Shown here: piece by piece, positions 43,917-56,285 of the stretch
Layout: each line of letters begins with the position of its first letter
Numbering within the stretch: position 1 is the first letter of the stretch
NCBI GenBank assembly: GCA_001574975.1
Contig: KQ965817.1
Span: 32,401-96,400, forward strand
Source of the DNA: Gonapodya prolifera JEL478
Taxonomy: Eukaryota > Monoblepharomycota > Monoblepharidomycetes > Monoblepharidales > Gonapodyaceae
Direction: 5' to 3'
Length of the DNA: 64,000 nucleotides
Made by a program: the position numbers and the translations under genes
The notes under the pieces: model-generated
The model's database searches: none
What the model saw: only the letters and a program-made list of their open reading frames with translations
Told to the model about the DNA's origin: nothing

Positions 43917-46407
43917 TTACCATCTGCATATTTCATCATCCGACCTGAACGCAGGCACTCTCAGAAATCCTGCCTTTCGTGGATCTTTTTTACGCTTAGG
44001 TTTTCCCATCTCTGCAAACGGGTTACTGAAGTTGCGGGGCTCATGCAATGTCCACTCGTTGTCACCGTACAACGACCGCAAGAGACGCGCCTCAACGCCA
44101 CACCTTGCCATCTGTGGTTGCAGGAACTTTTCGTAAGCATCACCAGTTTGAATGGCAGATGCACACCTGGCAGCGCGGCTGAAATCAAACAAAGACCGCA
44201 CAGTTGAAAGGGTAACATTCTGGTTTCTTTGGCCAATCGGTAGAAGTGCCGTGAGGAAAGAGTGTCTGTACCCTCTTTTGGTGAGGATGTCCTGCTCGCG
44301 GTCGGGGACCACAACATCAAGAATGCGGTTAAGAGCTCCCACAAAGCCACTCGCAAGGCGTTGGTGGAAGTGAAGGGGCTGGTGGGAAGATAACTTTCTG
44401 CGAGGACACTCAAAGGTTGTAATCCATCCCCCGCTCGAGGTATAAAGTTCTTGCTCAAAGTTACGGTTCCACATTTGGGGGAAAGGAGCTCTCATGCGTT
44501 CCAAACCACTAAAGCTCGTCATAGTCTCGTTCTCTGGCCTTCTGAATACCTAACAAATATGAAACAATGACCTAGGCTGATTCTCAAGCTGACCTTTTGT
44601 ACAAATGACTCACCTGCCCGCCGCAGGCCTGCTCAGCCAAATCGAAATAGTCTGAAATTGCAGCTGAACATGTTTCGGAGCAGTATGAATCCTCGTGTTG
44701 AGGGTATCTGCAGATAACCTTGCATGAAAAACTGACTTTCACAGGTGCATCCAGAATGTTGGCCCATACATATCTTTCCAGCATGCGTCATTTTCAAGGA
44801 CTGGAGCCGCTGAGTAAAGCGAGTACATCTCTCCGTCGGAAATACCAAATTTAGAGATGGCGTGAAAGATTCTCTCAATCCTACTCCTCCCCAGTCTTTC
44901 AAGGACCGCTTTATTGTCTTGATTGCTCCCTTGGATTGCAGCAGATGAATCGCTCACGGCTTTTGAAAGGTTGGATGAAGGGGGAAGGCATTTTAAGATC
45001 ACACCCTTAATTGGTTCAAGGTCATGGAGAGCGGCCATGCATGTAGATGATAATTGAAGCTTTGGTGGCTTGCGTTCCCCAACCACGGGACCAGAGCGGG
45101 AGCAGGTATACGCTTGAACTGCACGTGCCTGTCCTAGGACATTGTTCTGAAACCCGCGAGGAGGGGTTGCAGGAAGAGCAGTAAGAATGGAGGTGATACT
45201 GAGCATAGCCAAAAGCATTTGTCTATTGAAAAGGATGCGGGAATGAAAATAGAAAGGGTTTCCCAACCACTCACCAGGCGCACATGTCCTCATACGACCG
45301 CCCCCCTTCACCAAATAGCTCCACCAGTAGATCTCCATTTATTCTAACAGCGGTTTCGGCACTTTCTGTTTTGTTCCAAGACCAGAGCAGGCTCTGTTGA
45401 ATGAAAGTGTTGCGCGCTTCAACCGGACAGAATGCCTCCACAAGCTTTGTTGCAGAACTCGAATCTTGTCGTTTGGTCTGGGGAGCCAGCGCACAAGCGG
45501 TTGAACGGAAGAAGGAATGTCGCTCCCAAAGATCAGAGGCAGTGACATTCCCGGTGAATCCTTCGAGCAGGAATGCCAGGAATTGGTGCCAAGGTTGGCC
45601 ACCACGGACAATGTATCCATGGCGGTGGCGAGCAACCCAATCCCGAAAGTGACCCCACATGCCCTTGGGTCTGTCATTCCGGGGGCACGGCGAAGCATGG
45701 TCAAGCCTGAGATCATCAAAGTATCCGGTGTGAACTCCCTCAAAGTCAATAAATGAGCCAGGACCACTGGGCGTGTTCTCAGTCACGTTGTATAGACCTC
45801 TGTAAATGAGAATGTTGTCGCTGCAATCGTCTACTACGCTCGTGAAGAAACTGTCCACAGCACTTCCGCATTCGTTGGAGCAAAACTGGTGCCTGTAGGA
45901 GCTTGACCTGATAAAAATACGCTAATAAGCTTTGCTTCAATGTACATCTAAAGGCTTGCCGGTGAATGGTTCACCTTTCGTCCCAACATTTGAGATCCTA
46001 GTTGAAAGGTCCTTCGCCCTCGTGCAAAGTTGCCATAAGTTTGTCAGTCACCGCATACGCAATCACTGCTTTGAAAACATCCACAGTGCCATCACTCGAG
46101 CCACCAAAAGGAGCCCACCCGGCAACTTTAGAAAGAGGCCTTGAAGTGGTGCCTCCTTCGGGAAACAAAACAAAGCAATGTTCTTGTACGCAGCTACGTT
46201 GTGGAGTGCTCGGTAACATTTTTGAGTCACATTCGTCATGGGAACATCCGGGAGCTTCATGCCATGGCCATAGAAGTGGGAACTGTGCGATTTCGGTGAA
46301 GGCTTGGCCCCGAACATCGAAAACAGAGAGGTCCATGAGACCGCAGAGCATCCGTTCCCATATGAAATGGCAAGGAACGTAAGAATGAGGACGATGCGCA
46401 AGCGCAT
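43917..46407 (-). CDS. Large secreted protein with repeated paired-Cys modules, frame breaks present
   Basis: The minus strand starts at ATG 46407 with a signal peptide (MRLRIVLILTFLAISYGNG). Protein-like exons follow: NVTQKCYRALHNVAAYKNIA and, after a frame change near 46125, GWAPFGGSSDGTVDVFKAV. A module around 45860 reads FCSNECGSAVDSFFTSVV and later R(P)KGMWGHFRDWVARH. An exon at about 45165-44740 contains SRIERIFHAISKFGISDGEM. After another frame change near 44790 a second module reads CRYPQHEDSYCSETCSAAIS with DYFDLAEQACGG, similar in pattern to the first. The last exon (from 44539) reads VFRRPENETMTSFSGLERM and runs to the TAG at 43917. The duplicated FCSxxC / YCSxxC pattern suggests tandem disulfide-bonded extracellular units. 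Family not recognised. It is divergent to the LRR gene at 46547. Confidence 0.5.
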
Positions 46408-46546
46408 CGGGGAGTTTGACACAGAAGTTGAAAATTAGGACTTGGTGTCGACCACAGACACTTGAGCCGACCATGACCGCCCTTCTTGTGCCAGCGCCCT
46501 GAGTGTGCCCTTAGCAAAGTAAAACTTGCTCACTCCTGCTCACACT
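46408..46546. promoter_or_regulatory. 139-nt bidirectional promoter region between two secretory genes
   Basis: The signal-peptide starts at 46407 (minus) and 46547 (plus) are only 139 nt apart, so their promoters must overlap. CTCACTCCTGCTCACAC near the plus-strand start is pyrimidine-rich, as common in fungal leaders. Confidence 0.4.
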
Positions 46547-47444
46547 ATGTACCAACGTTTCCTATCTGTATGTGTGGTTGTTCTCATTGCCCTTGCATGC
46601 TTTGGCGGGCAAGCGCCAAGGGCTCACGGCCAAACCATTCGGGATCATTGAAGCACTTTATGACCAATCCCGGGTGTACTGGCCATGGCCAGACGGACCA
46701 TTACTACAGGTCCAGTTCCCGTGGCCTCGGGGACAGTGCTGCATCAGCAATTCCACTTGCAAGGCGGGACAGGATATCTGCGTCTTTTGTCGGCATGGGC
46801 GAGTTGTTGGCATCAATCTGCTCAGAGAGGCCCTCTCTGGGCCAATCACATCATTGGAGGGGTTGACTTCCCTGGAGGTTTTGAATCTTGAAGGGGGTGG
46901 ACTTCCCCCACCTAGGAACAACAGCTTTTCCGGTCCCCTTCCAAACCTATCCAACCTTAAAAATCTCACCTACATCGATTTATCACACAACAATCTCTCT
47001 GGAACCATTGATGACCTACTTCCGCCTACGTATATGACATTTTGTGACTTTGGTGAAAACCCAAACGCTTGTGCATCTTCTGGAAATTATGCAGTAACAT
47101 GCAGGGTTCGAAAGTGCTCGACTGGCACCCCGCTGCCTAGTGGTCCTCCAATTGGACAAATTGTTGGAGGAATTGGCGCTGCAGTGTTTGCCTTGTGCTC
47201 GCTTGCAGCTGTGATTGTCTGGTATAGACGCAAAAGCATTGTGACTGAAAAGGGTATAAGTGAGTGGAAGAGATGCCCATTGCAAATTCATCTAGATTGT
47301 GACTATGGCATTGTTTTCAAGTCCCCAAAGAACACATTCCCATCTTTGCCAGGCGAGGGAGATGAGGGCATGAACTTAGAGACTAGATTGTTGAGCAAGA
47401 AAATCAGACTTGCCGTCCGGTGCGAAAGGGTGCAAAGGTCTTAG
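46547..47444 (+). CDS. Plant-type leucine-rich-repeat receptor-like surface protein, frame break after the signal peptide
   Basis: ATG 46547 gives a signal peptide (MYQRFLSVCVVVLIALACFG), but that frame stops near 46650. The next frame carries the body: IIEALYDQSRVYWPWPDG, RGQCCISNSTC and HGRVVGINL, which is the CC...GRVxxLxL N-cap of plant-type LRR ectodomains. LRRs follow: LEGLTSLEVLNLEGGGLP, NNSFSGPLPNLSNLKNLTYI and DLSHNNLSGTIDDLLPP, fitting LxxLxLxxNxLSGxIP. A Cys-rich C-cap, a Pro/Gly stretch and a membrane segment (GGIGAAVFALCSLAAVIVW) followed by YRRKS complete a single-pass receptor-like protein with a short cytoplasmic tail. No kinase domain is present. A one-base change near 46640 would make it continuous. 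Confidence 0.65.
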
Positions 47445-47600
47445 AGTTGACCTCAATAAAATGTTACAATTTCAAACACATTTCCAGACTGACTCATGCG
47501 AGAGCACTAAAAATGTCCGTTCCCTCTATAAAAACGGCTTGCCTGAGAGTATCTCAGGGAGATTGTTTATATATTGTTGGTGCGTAAATATTTTGTTGAG
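47445..47600. other. Convergent 3' region
   Basis: Space between the LRR stop codon and the minus-strand Nudix stop. No gene seen. Confidence 0.4.
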
Positions 47601-48322
47601 TCAACGCAAGAAAGTGTATCCACCTCCCCCGACCTCATCTTCGCATTTGGCTACTCTGCACAATACCATGAGAAGTCTCCTGGGAAGCATAATTACGGGG
47701 ACGACGAGACCATATAACGTGAGCCCATCAGCGTGAATCTTGGCCAATCGAGGCCAATCGAGAAAACGTGGAATTTCCAGAAACAGACCCTGAATCCATC
47801 CTCGTATGTGACCGTCCACGATCTGCGAGACGGCGCGACGATCGTCAGCGAGCGAAAGGGCAGATTTCTCATCCACCTCCCCTAAACGCCGGCTTCCTGC
47901 GCGCAGCAGAATTGGTACATTATAAAGTATTGACAAGATCCAACCCGAATTCGATTTCGACGGGTATAGGCGACGTACCTCGTATAGCTCCCGTACTACG
48001 CCTTCTTGCCACGTCTCTCCAATTTCCAACTTTCCCCCCGGAAGCGCCCAGTGGCTTTTCCATCAGCCATCTCCACGTTTATCACCAGAAACCCGATGGG
48101 CGATTTATCCTGGGTCATCAATTAACGCCAAATTTCAGAGAGCCTCTTGTGTCTCAATCTCACATTATCCGAAGGTATGGGCACCATAGCCTGCACAATT
48201 GACGTAGGATTCACATAAGATCGCGAGCCGCAGGCGCAGTCTCGCGGGTACCGTGCATATCGATTTGTGAACGGTGATCCACAAAATGTGCAATGGGAGC
48301 CCTTGAAGAACCGTTGGGTCAT
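47601..48322 (-). CDS. Nudix hydrolase with NudC-type zinc ribbon, one-base homopolymer break
   Basis: From ATG 48322 the minus strand reads a four-Cys ribbon (HCTFCGSPFTN and CACGSRSYVNP) and SIVQAMVPIPSDN. After an intron, SPIGFLVINVEMADGK follows, and in the next frame HWALPGGKLEIGETWQEG with VVRELYE, then after another intron EAG. This is the Nudix box, GGKLEIGETWQEGVVRELYE plus EAG, which fits the family consensus GX5EX7REUXEEXGU. The family hydrolyses nucleoside diphosphates linked to another moiety; the zinc ribbon resembles that of NADH/NAD-cap pyrophosphatases. The frame change falls on an A4 run (complement at 48056-48059): one more A would restore the gene. A second frame problem follows EAG. 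The C-terminal part to 47601 is uncertain. Confidence 0.6.
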
Positions 48323-48412
48323 GGGAAAGTGAGGTGAGCTCTGTACAACAATTGAGGCACAAGGATTGAAGTGCCATGACACCCCTTCTTTCTCTTTCTT
48401 CCACAAATCCAA

Positions 48413-49860
48413 TTTTGTCGATTGAATTCCATCAGCAACCGCGACTTCCCGATTTCCACTCCCGTCCCGTAAGTCTCATCGAACCTGTGCAATCACCGGA
48501 CGCTTCGCGGATTACAACAACCTGAAGTGAGAGTTGGGTTCTTCCCCACTCTATGAAGTTCACTTCCATACACCAAGATCGCTGAGAAGCAATCGTCATT
48601 CGCCTCTCTCCGAACCTGTCTCTTCTCTTTGCTCATCGCGATTTCCCTCGCGTTGCAGGTTGCCATCATTCCATTATCTTCAAAATTCTACCACCTTCCA
48701 TCGTCAGGTGAGTTTTTCTTTCAAGCAAGGCGGAAACAGTGCGTGGGATGAGGAAGAATTTCTCCCCGACACTTGAGACTGGGGGTTTACAATCGAAAAC
48801 TACAATTCTCTGACCGGACGTGCACATACATCGTGGCAATTTCTTGCCGTTGTCTCTGTGTCGGCTCGATTTCGTTCTGAAGTCATTTCCTTTGATTGAC
48901 ACAACAGATTTGGGTCCATCGCCCCAGTATACCTCGCTGCATCATGTCTCCCTGCTACCAACGGGTCTCAAACCAAATTCGAGGGCATCGGTAGCACAGA
49001 GCCTTATTGCATCTCCCCGATCCATATTGCGGTCTTGTGTCGCTGTGCTCCTAGTCGCGTTTTCGCGAATACTCGTCCCGCATGCCGTGGAATTTTTGAT
49101 ATCTGTTCCCGTCGATTCTCAGACCTCCCCGAGGATGTTACTCAAAATGTAATTTGCGTTTGACCGAGCAATGCCTGGCGCACTGCCTAGCGCCATTAGG
49201 GGCATGTTCGCGTCTGATGACACTTGGATGGACTGAGGGGAGGTCTTGTGAATGAAATGGCGGACGAGCAGAGAGGCGACGTGACAGATTTCAAACACAT
49301 TCTTTTGCGCTGCTTTTGGAATCTGGTTTGCTTCAAATTTCACTGCACAGCAATTGTGTTCCATAATAAGGGCACGGTAGTCTTTCTAAATGGTCCCTAC
49401 GGTCTTCAACATGAATCCGTCGAGGCTATTCGGCAAGCCGACAATTGGAACATTTTTCACCGTGTATTTTTTCCGATATTTCTCGATTGAATTGTTGTTG
49501 CAATTGCAACTTTAGAGGGCTCTTCCCGGTTCGAATTCCAATGTACCGCCTTTTCATTCGACGAAACTTCATTTCGTCCATTGTGAAGTGTACACCGGCG
49601 AACGAAACTTCTGAAGCATGTGAAGATGCCTTGCGAGTAGCTCTGACCTGGAACAACGCCGACAACAATATTTTGGCACTCCTTGACGGAATGTTAGATA
49701 TCGATTTCACGTGCTCCTCAATGGTAGTGCAAGTAGCTCATTTTGTTTGGGCCAATGCATCAAGATCCTGCCCTGCCGGCTGTACGAACCGTTCCACTTC
49801 TTCCACACCTTTCATTTCCCACATTGGAACCTTTCAGGGGTTTCGGGAATTATGTCCATA
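48413..49860 (-). pseudogene. Diverged tandem-duplicated gene, copy 1 (fragments)
   Basis: The minus strand reads NVFEICHVASLLVRHFIHKT and SSDANMPLMALGSAPGIARS with NANYIL at 49364-49119, and upstream EVSFAGVHFTMDEMKFRRMK at 49710-49426. The first part matches copy 2 (see 50500-50990) at the protein level with changed codons, so it was once coding. No complete frame remains. Family not recognised. The first few hundred bases (48413-48880) hold nothing recognisable. Confidence 0.4.
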
Positions 49861-50499
49861 ATCAACTCTATTTTGCCTTGAAACAACTTCACGTGGTCAC
49901 CGTTCCTGCATGAATGTTTCGACGACGCACCATGCTCGGCTTTGGGATGATATCTCTTTTCTCATATATGACACGGCTTGGAATTGCGATACAGTCGTGA
50001 GTCGTGTCACACTATCAATTCGGAAGATCGAGGCAAGGTTGAGGACTGCGCAACCTTTCAAATTTCTTCTTTGATTTTCAAGTGAAAGTCATTCTGGGTG
50101 ACTTGCTCGACACATCAACATATTGATATGATCGATTGATTGTATTACGATATCTCATTGTTCAAATGTCGCCATGGTCCACAACTAGGGATTTCGTGAC
50201 TGTCGAACTGGTACCCATCACCTCTCGTCGTCTTGATCCCTACAGAACAAGGCGAAATTCGCAACCCTTCTGTCAAATTTGATTTTTTGATGCTCAGGTG
50301 AAAATCCTTCCGCGCGGCTTGCATGAAATATCAACACGGTCGCTACTTGTTTATTTGGCAATCGCTGTTTCACTCGTAGCTTCATCTGGCAATGTCCTTT
50401 CCATTCTCCGCTCCAACAGAAGCATGGACGTTACAGATAACTATTGACCGCCCGTGCCTTGCTGTACTCACCTTGCCACTGCACTGCATAGCTGCAATG
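49861..50499. other. Spacer between duplicated segments
   Basis: No gene seen. It probably belongs to the 1.54-kb duplicated unit but is too diverged to align by eye. Confidence 0.35.
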
Positions 50500-50990
50500 A
50501 TCTTCAAGGATTCCTGCTGAACTATGACAGGGATGTATTCGTAGTCTCTGAGCGGTCCATATTACGGTCTTCAGAGTTCCGTTGCCCATCTCCCCATTGC
50601 GTTCTCACGAAGAATTCTCAGTATCATGTAATCTCATTCTCCTTTTCCGTCGAATCTGAAACGTCTCGGGCCATATTTCTCAAGACGCAAATCATATTTG
50701 CGTTTGACCAAGCAATGCCTGGTGTACTGCCAGGCAGCGCCATATGAAACTTTTTCGCGTCTGGAAACGACCTTGTCGACTGAGAGGGGGCCATTTGAAT
50801 GAAATGGTGGACAAGCAGAGGGATGACGTGACAGGTTTATTCGTTGGCGGTGCTTCTCAGAATCTGTTTTGCTACAGATTCTACAGCACAGCAGTGGCTT
50901 TTCCGCTCAACCGAGTGCCAACCCGCTGCAATCTTTCCGAATGGGACGCTCAGACTTCATCTTGAATCCATTGAGACTAATTCCAGTGGT
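50500..50990 (-). pseudogene. Diverged tandem-duplicated gene, copy 2 (fragment)
   Basis: The minus strand at about 50850-50690 reads CHVIPLLVHHFIQMAPSQST and DAKKFHMALPGSTPGIAWSN with NAN, aligned with CHVASLLVRHFIHKTSPQSI and DANMPLMALGSAPGIARSN in copy 1. DNA flanks such as TTTGCGTTTGACC and GAATGAAATGG are also shared. Offset between copies is about 1,544 bp. A shorter third trace begins near 51005 (ACATTTGACCGATTAACGCG). Confidence 0.45.
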
Positions 50991-51275
50991 GTCTTCCGAT
51001 ATTAGCTCGAGCCGTGTTTTACATTTGACCGATTAACGCGACCTCGTCCTTGGCTTGAAGCTTAGGTGCTCACCGTGTCATTAGAATTTGAAGATACGGG
51101 ACACCGGTCACAATGAACAGATTCCTTTTCGGAATGAAGTCCTCCCCAGTCATATCAGACCATACTACAACTTCGATCTGCAAAATATATCTGCAAGAGT
51201 TTCAGATATGGAGTTTTCATGCCGTCTTACGCACGATTCAATCTCTGCGAAATCTCTGCGAAATTTTGCATCAAT

Positions 51276-53420
51276 TCAATACATGTCACCGTCGACGAGT
51301 CGGTCTGAACTCGTCGCTATATCTGCAAACAATTCCAAAATGGTGACCTCCGTCTGCTCTTCCTCGACCAGTTCATCCATTTCATCTATCTTTGCAGCGG
51401 TGTCGTTCTTCCATTGGTTCTGCTCACCGCATGTTCGCACACCTCTAACAATCCCCTCGACACCCACCGCCAGCCTCATCACTGCCAAATCCATCTCAGC
51501 CTCCTCGTCACCGGCTCCGTGGGGCTCAGCTCTGGTCGGTATGTGTGGCAGGAACAAAACTTGATCCGACGCGACATCTCCACCAAGAGCTCCGGACGTG
51601 CTCCGCTTGCGATTAAAATAGCTCCGCACGATCTTCGCCCTTTTGCGCGGTGGCGAGGGTGACATGTTCGTCACGGTCAGAACGCAGTTCTCGTCCCGAT
51701 GGAGCACGTAGTTCGCAGAAGGTGTGCGGTCACCAGGGTCCACACTGGCATACTCCGAGTCGGCAACTCCAACGGAGAAGAAGTCAGAGTCAGAGTCGGC
51801 GAGCGAAGCAACTGTGGTGGGATCATTCGATACCGGAGCTAATGCGAGTCGAGAGTCTGAATGTGGCCCGAGCCCCGGCGACGCCAAGGCAGAGGCATCG
51901 TTACTTTCATTCGATCCCTTCCTTTTACGCGGTACCACCTCCTTAGCGGAGGCTTCCTCCACAGTCCGTTCTTCGTCCAACGACAGATCACCGTCCCCAT
52001 CGGACAAGCCAGGTTCGCCTCGACATAGGAGCTCTTGGAAATCGTGGGGTGTGTGGAGTGCTTTCATTTTTGATTCGCGAAGGCGGAATGGTGGAGCTCG
52101 GGTGGTTGCTGTGTGGGAAAAGGCAATGTGTTCATATGGGTAGAATTTAGGTGAAATTCGAGTATGACAGGAAAAGTCACCTGGGCCTCGAAGCCACGAG
52201 GGCAGCGTGCCTCTATACTCCTTATCCAGCATCCACAAAGTAGAGCGTACGTCAGAAAGAAAACTCTGATGTAGACCACGCCTTTGAGTCTGCAGGTATT
52301 AGAATAGAATATCAGCTTTTCGGAAAGGAATTGCATTTGTGAATTGAAAGTGTGATCCCACCTTGTACGTTTCCCTCGCACAGTCCCGCCTGGCAGCCCA
52401 CTCTCTCTCCACCATGTCTAAGCTCTTCTGCAACTTTCGTTCGCACCTTGCGAGGTTTACCGTTCTTTGTTGGTCCAGGATCGTCGTCCATTCGGACACA
52501 AAAGCCTGGAATTCACCCTCCTCGACAGCAGAGAGATCTTGATGCGTACTCCGCAATCGCTGGCTTGGTAATGGAGACCCCACTTGGCGTCGCGGGCTGG
52601 GCGCAGGAGATCGAGAGCGAGTCTTTTCTTCTGAAAGTCGGCGTGTATTGTTGATTGAAAAATCATGCTGTCGTGAGATGTTCGACGCTGCCTTTAGGTC
52701 CTTCTTTCCTATTGCTCGGTGCGCGACGATGTTTTGGAGAAGTCGCGCTGTCTCGGCGATGTGGACAGGTGAAGGGTCGGGTTTATGTGACTCGGGGACA
52801 TTCAAATCTAAGGGCTCCTTGGAAATGCTTGGCGACGTGGTGGGAGAGTGTGGTCGTACGTTTGGCGAGCTGACACTTGGAATGTCGTGATCGGACAACG
52901 TGGAGGACGACAGAGGGGAATCGGAGTCGACTTCGACTTCTCCCTCGAGTTGGATATCGAGGGTGGAGCTCTCGTCCTTCCGCGATTCATTTGTATCGGC
53001 CAAGGACACCAAAGCTTCGGCAGAGATGGAGGAGTGCAGGTCGGGATCCACTTGACCAGTCCGTGAAGAATCCTGGAACGCGGGAGCCGAGAGATGCGTC
53101 CGTCTTGCGATCGGGGAATGCGGAATGAGAATCTGAGGTGGGGGACTCGCCCTGCGTGGCGAGTATCCGGGTTTGACATTGGCGAATGCAGCACCAGCCA
53201 GCTCAGAAGCTGAGCGAGCAAGAGAGAGAAGGCCGCGAAGATCCGGGGTGTTAAGATGGGCATTTAAATCTGAGGAGCGTGCAGGAGGGTGGAGGGCTGT
53301 CATTCGGTCGGTGGATGTTGGGGGAAGTTGCCTTTGGCCGGGGTGAGAGATCGAGCAATCCGGTGAACACTGCGCACCCCGACAATTGCAGAATTCTCTA
53401 AATATGAGGGGAAGCTCCAT
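51276..53420 (-). CDS. Uncharacterised protein with a coiled-coil segment and acidic, disordered flanks
   Basis: Three minus-strand exons join in phase (53420-52362, 52289-52181, 52108-51276), giving 666 residues. The N-terminal 280 residues are Ser/Pro/Asp-rich. Residues about 310-355 are helical and charged (FQAFVSEWTTILDQQRTVNL, ARCERKLQKSLDMVEREWAA, RRDCARETYK), a probable coiled coil. This is followed by LWMLDKEYRGTLPSWLRG. The C-terminal half has basic PRKRKGS and PPRKRAKIVRSYFNRKRS clusters that could be nuclear signals, and ends with EEEQTEVTILELFADI and an acidic tail. No domain recognised. The gene is intact and divergent to the MARK kinase gene. Confidence 0.65.
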
Positions 53421-53852
53421 CTATAATTACCCTGCATGTAGCAGCAGTTCAGTTATCGCCGAGACGAATCTCTTCAGCACAGATAATTTTTGCAAGCAGT
53501 GTTATGTCTTTGCTAGTGCTTTCTACAAATGATTTCACGTTTTTCTGGTGAATTTGTAATGTCTTGTGCAGTTGATCGGAGATGTGCAATCGCCCTCTTC
53601 GCAGGCATCAACAACCCCACTCACGCACGTTCTCTCCCGCTCTGCATCGCACGCATCGCTGCGGTGGAAGCAACAGACGCTCGCAGCTGGAATCAAGTGA
53701 GACATCGCGTGTGTCTCCGCCGTCGAGCAGAATCAAACCATCAGCATTGGCAATCCATGTTCCTCCCAGGGATTCACAGTAACCCAACGGCCCCTTCTCT
53801 CATCTGATACAATCGATAGTATACTATCGCTTGCACCCATCGCAATCCACCG
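53421..53852. promoter_or_regulatory. Divergent promoter region between the coiled-coil gene and the MARK kinase gene
   Basis: 432 nt separate two intact genes transcribed outward. C-rich tracts (CCCACTCACGCACG, CTCTCCCGCTC) near 53615-53645 are the only notable composition feature. An open frame inside is not protein-like. Confidence 0.4.
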
Positions 53853-56162
<2,310 letters not shown>

Positions 56163-56285
56163 GAAGTCGGCAAATCTGCGAGAGGAGAGAAGAAGCTTTT
56201 GGAACAGGGTTTAGATCTCACTCAAACGTTGTGTGTTTATAGACAGTGGTGTATAATAATCGTTCATCATTGTCGTAAGATGCTG

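Noticed and set aside
49520-49545. GGTTCGAATTCC, a tRNA T-loop-like sequence
   Set aside because: No matching acceptor stem, anticodon arm or D-arm could be folded around it.
49445-49861. 138-codon plus-strand frame
   Set aside because: The minus strand in this interval has the protein-level match between duplicated units. The plus frame may be chance, though it was not fully excluded.
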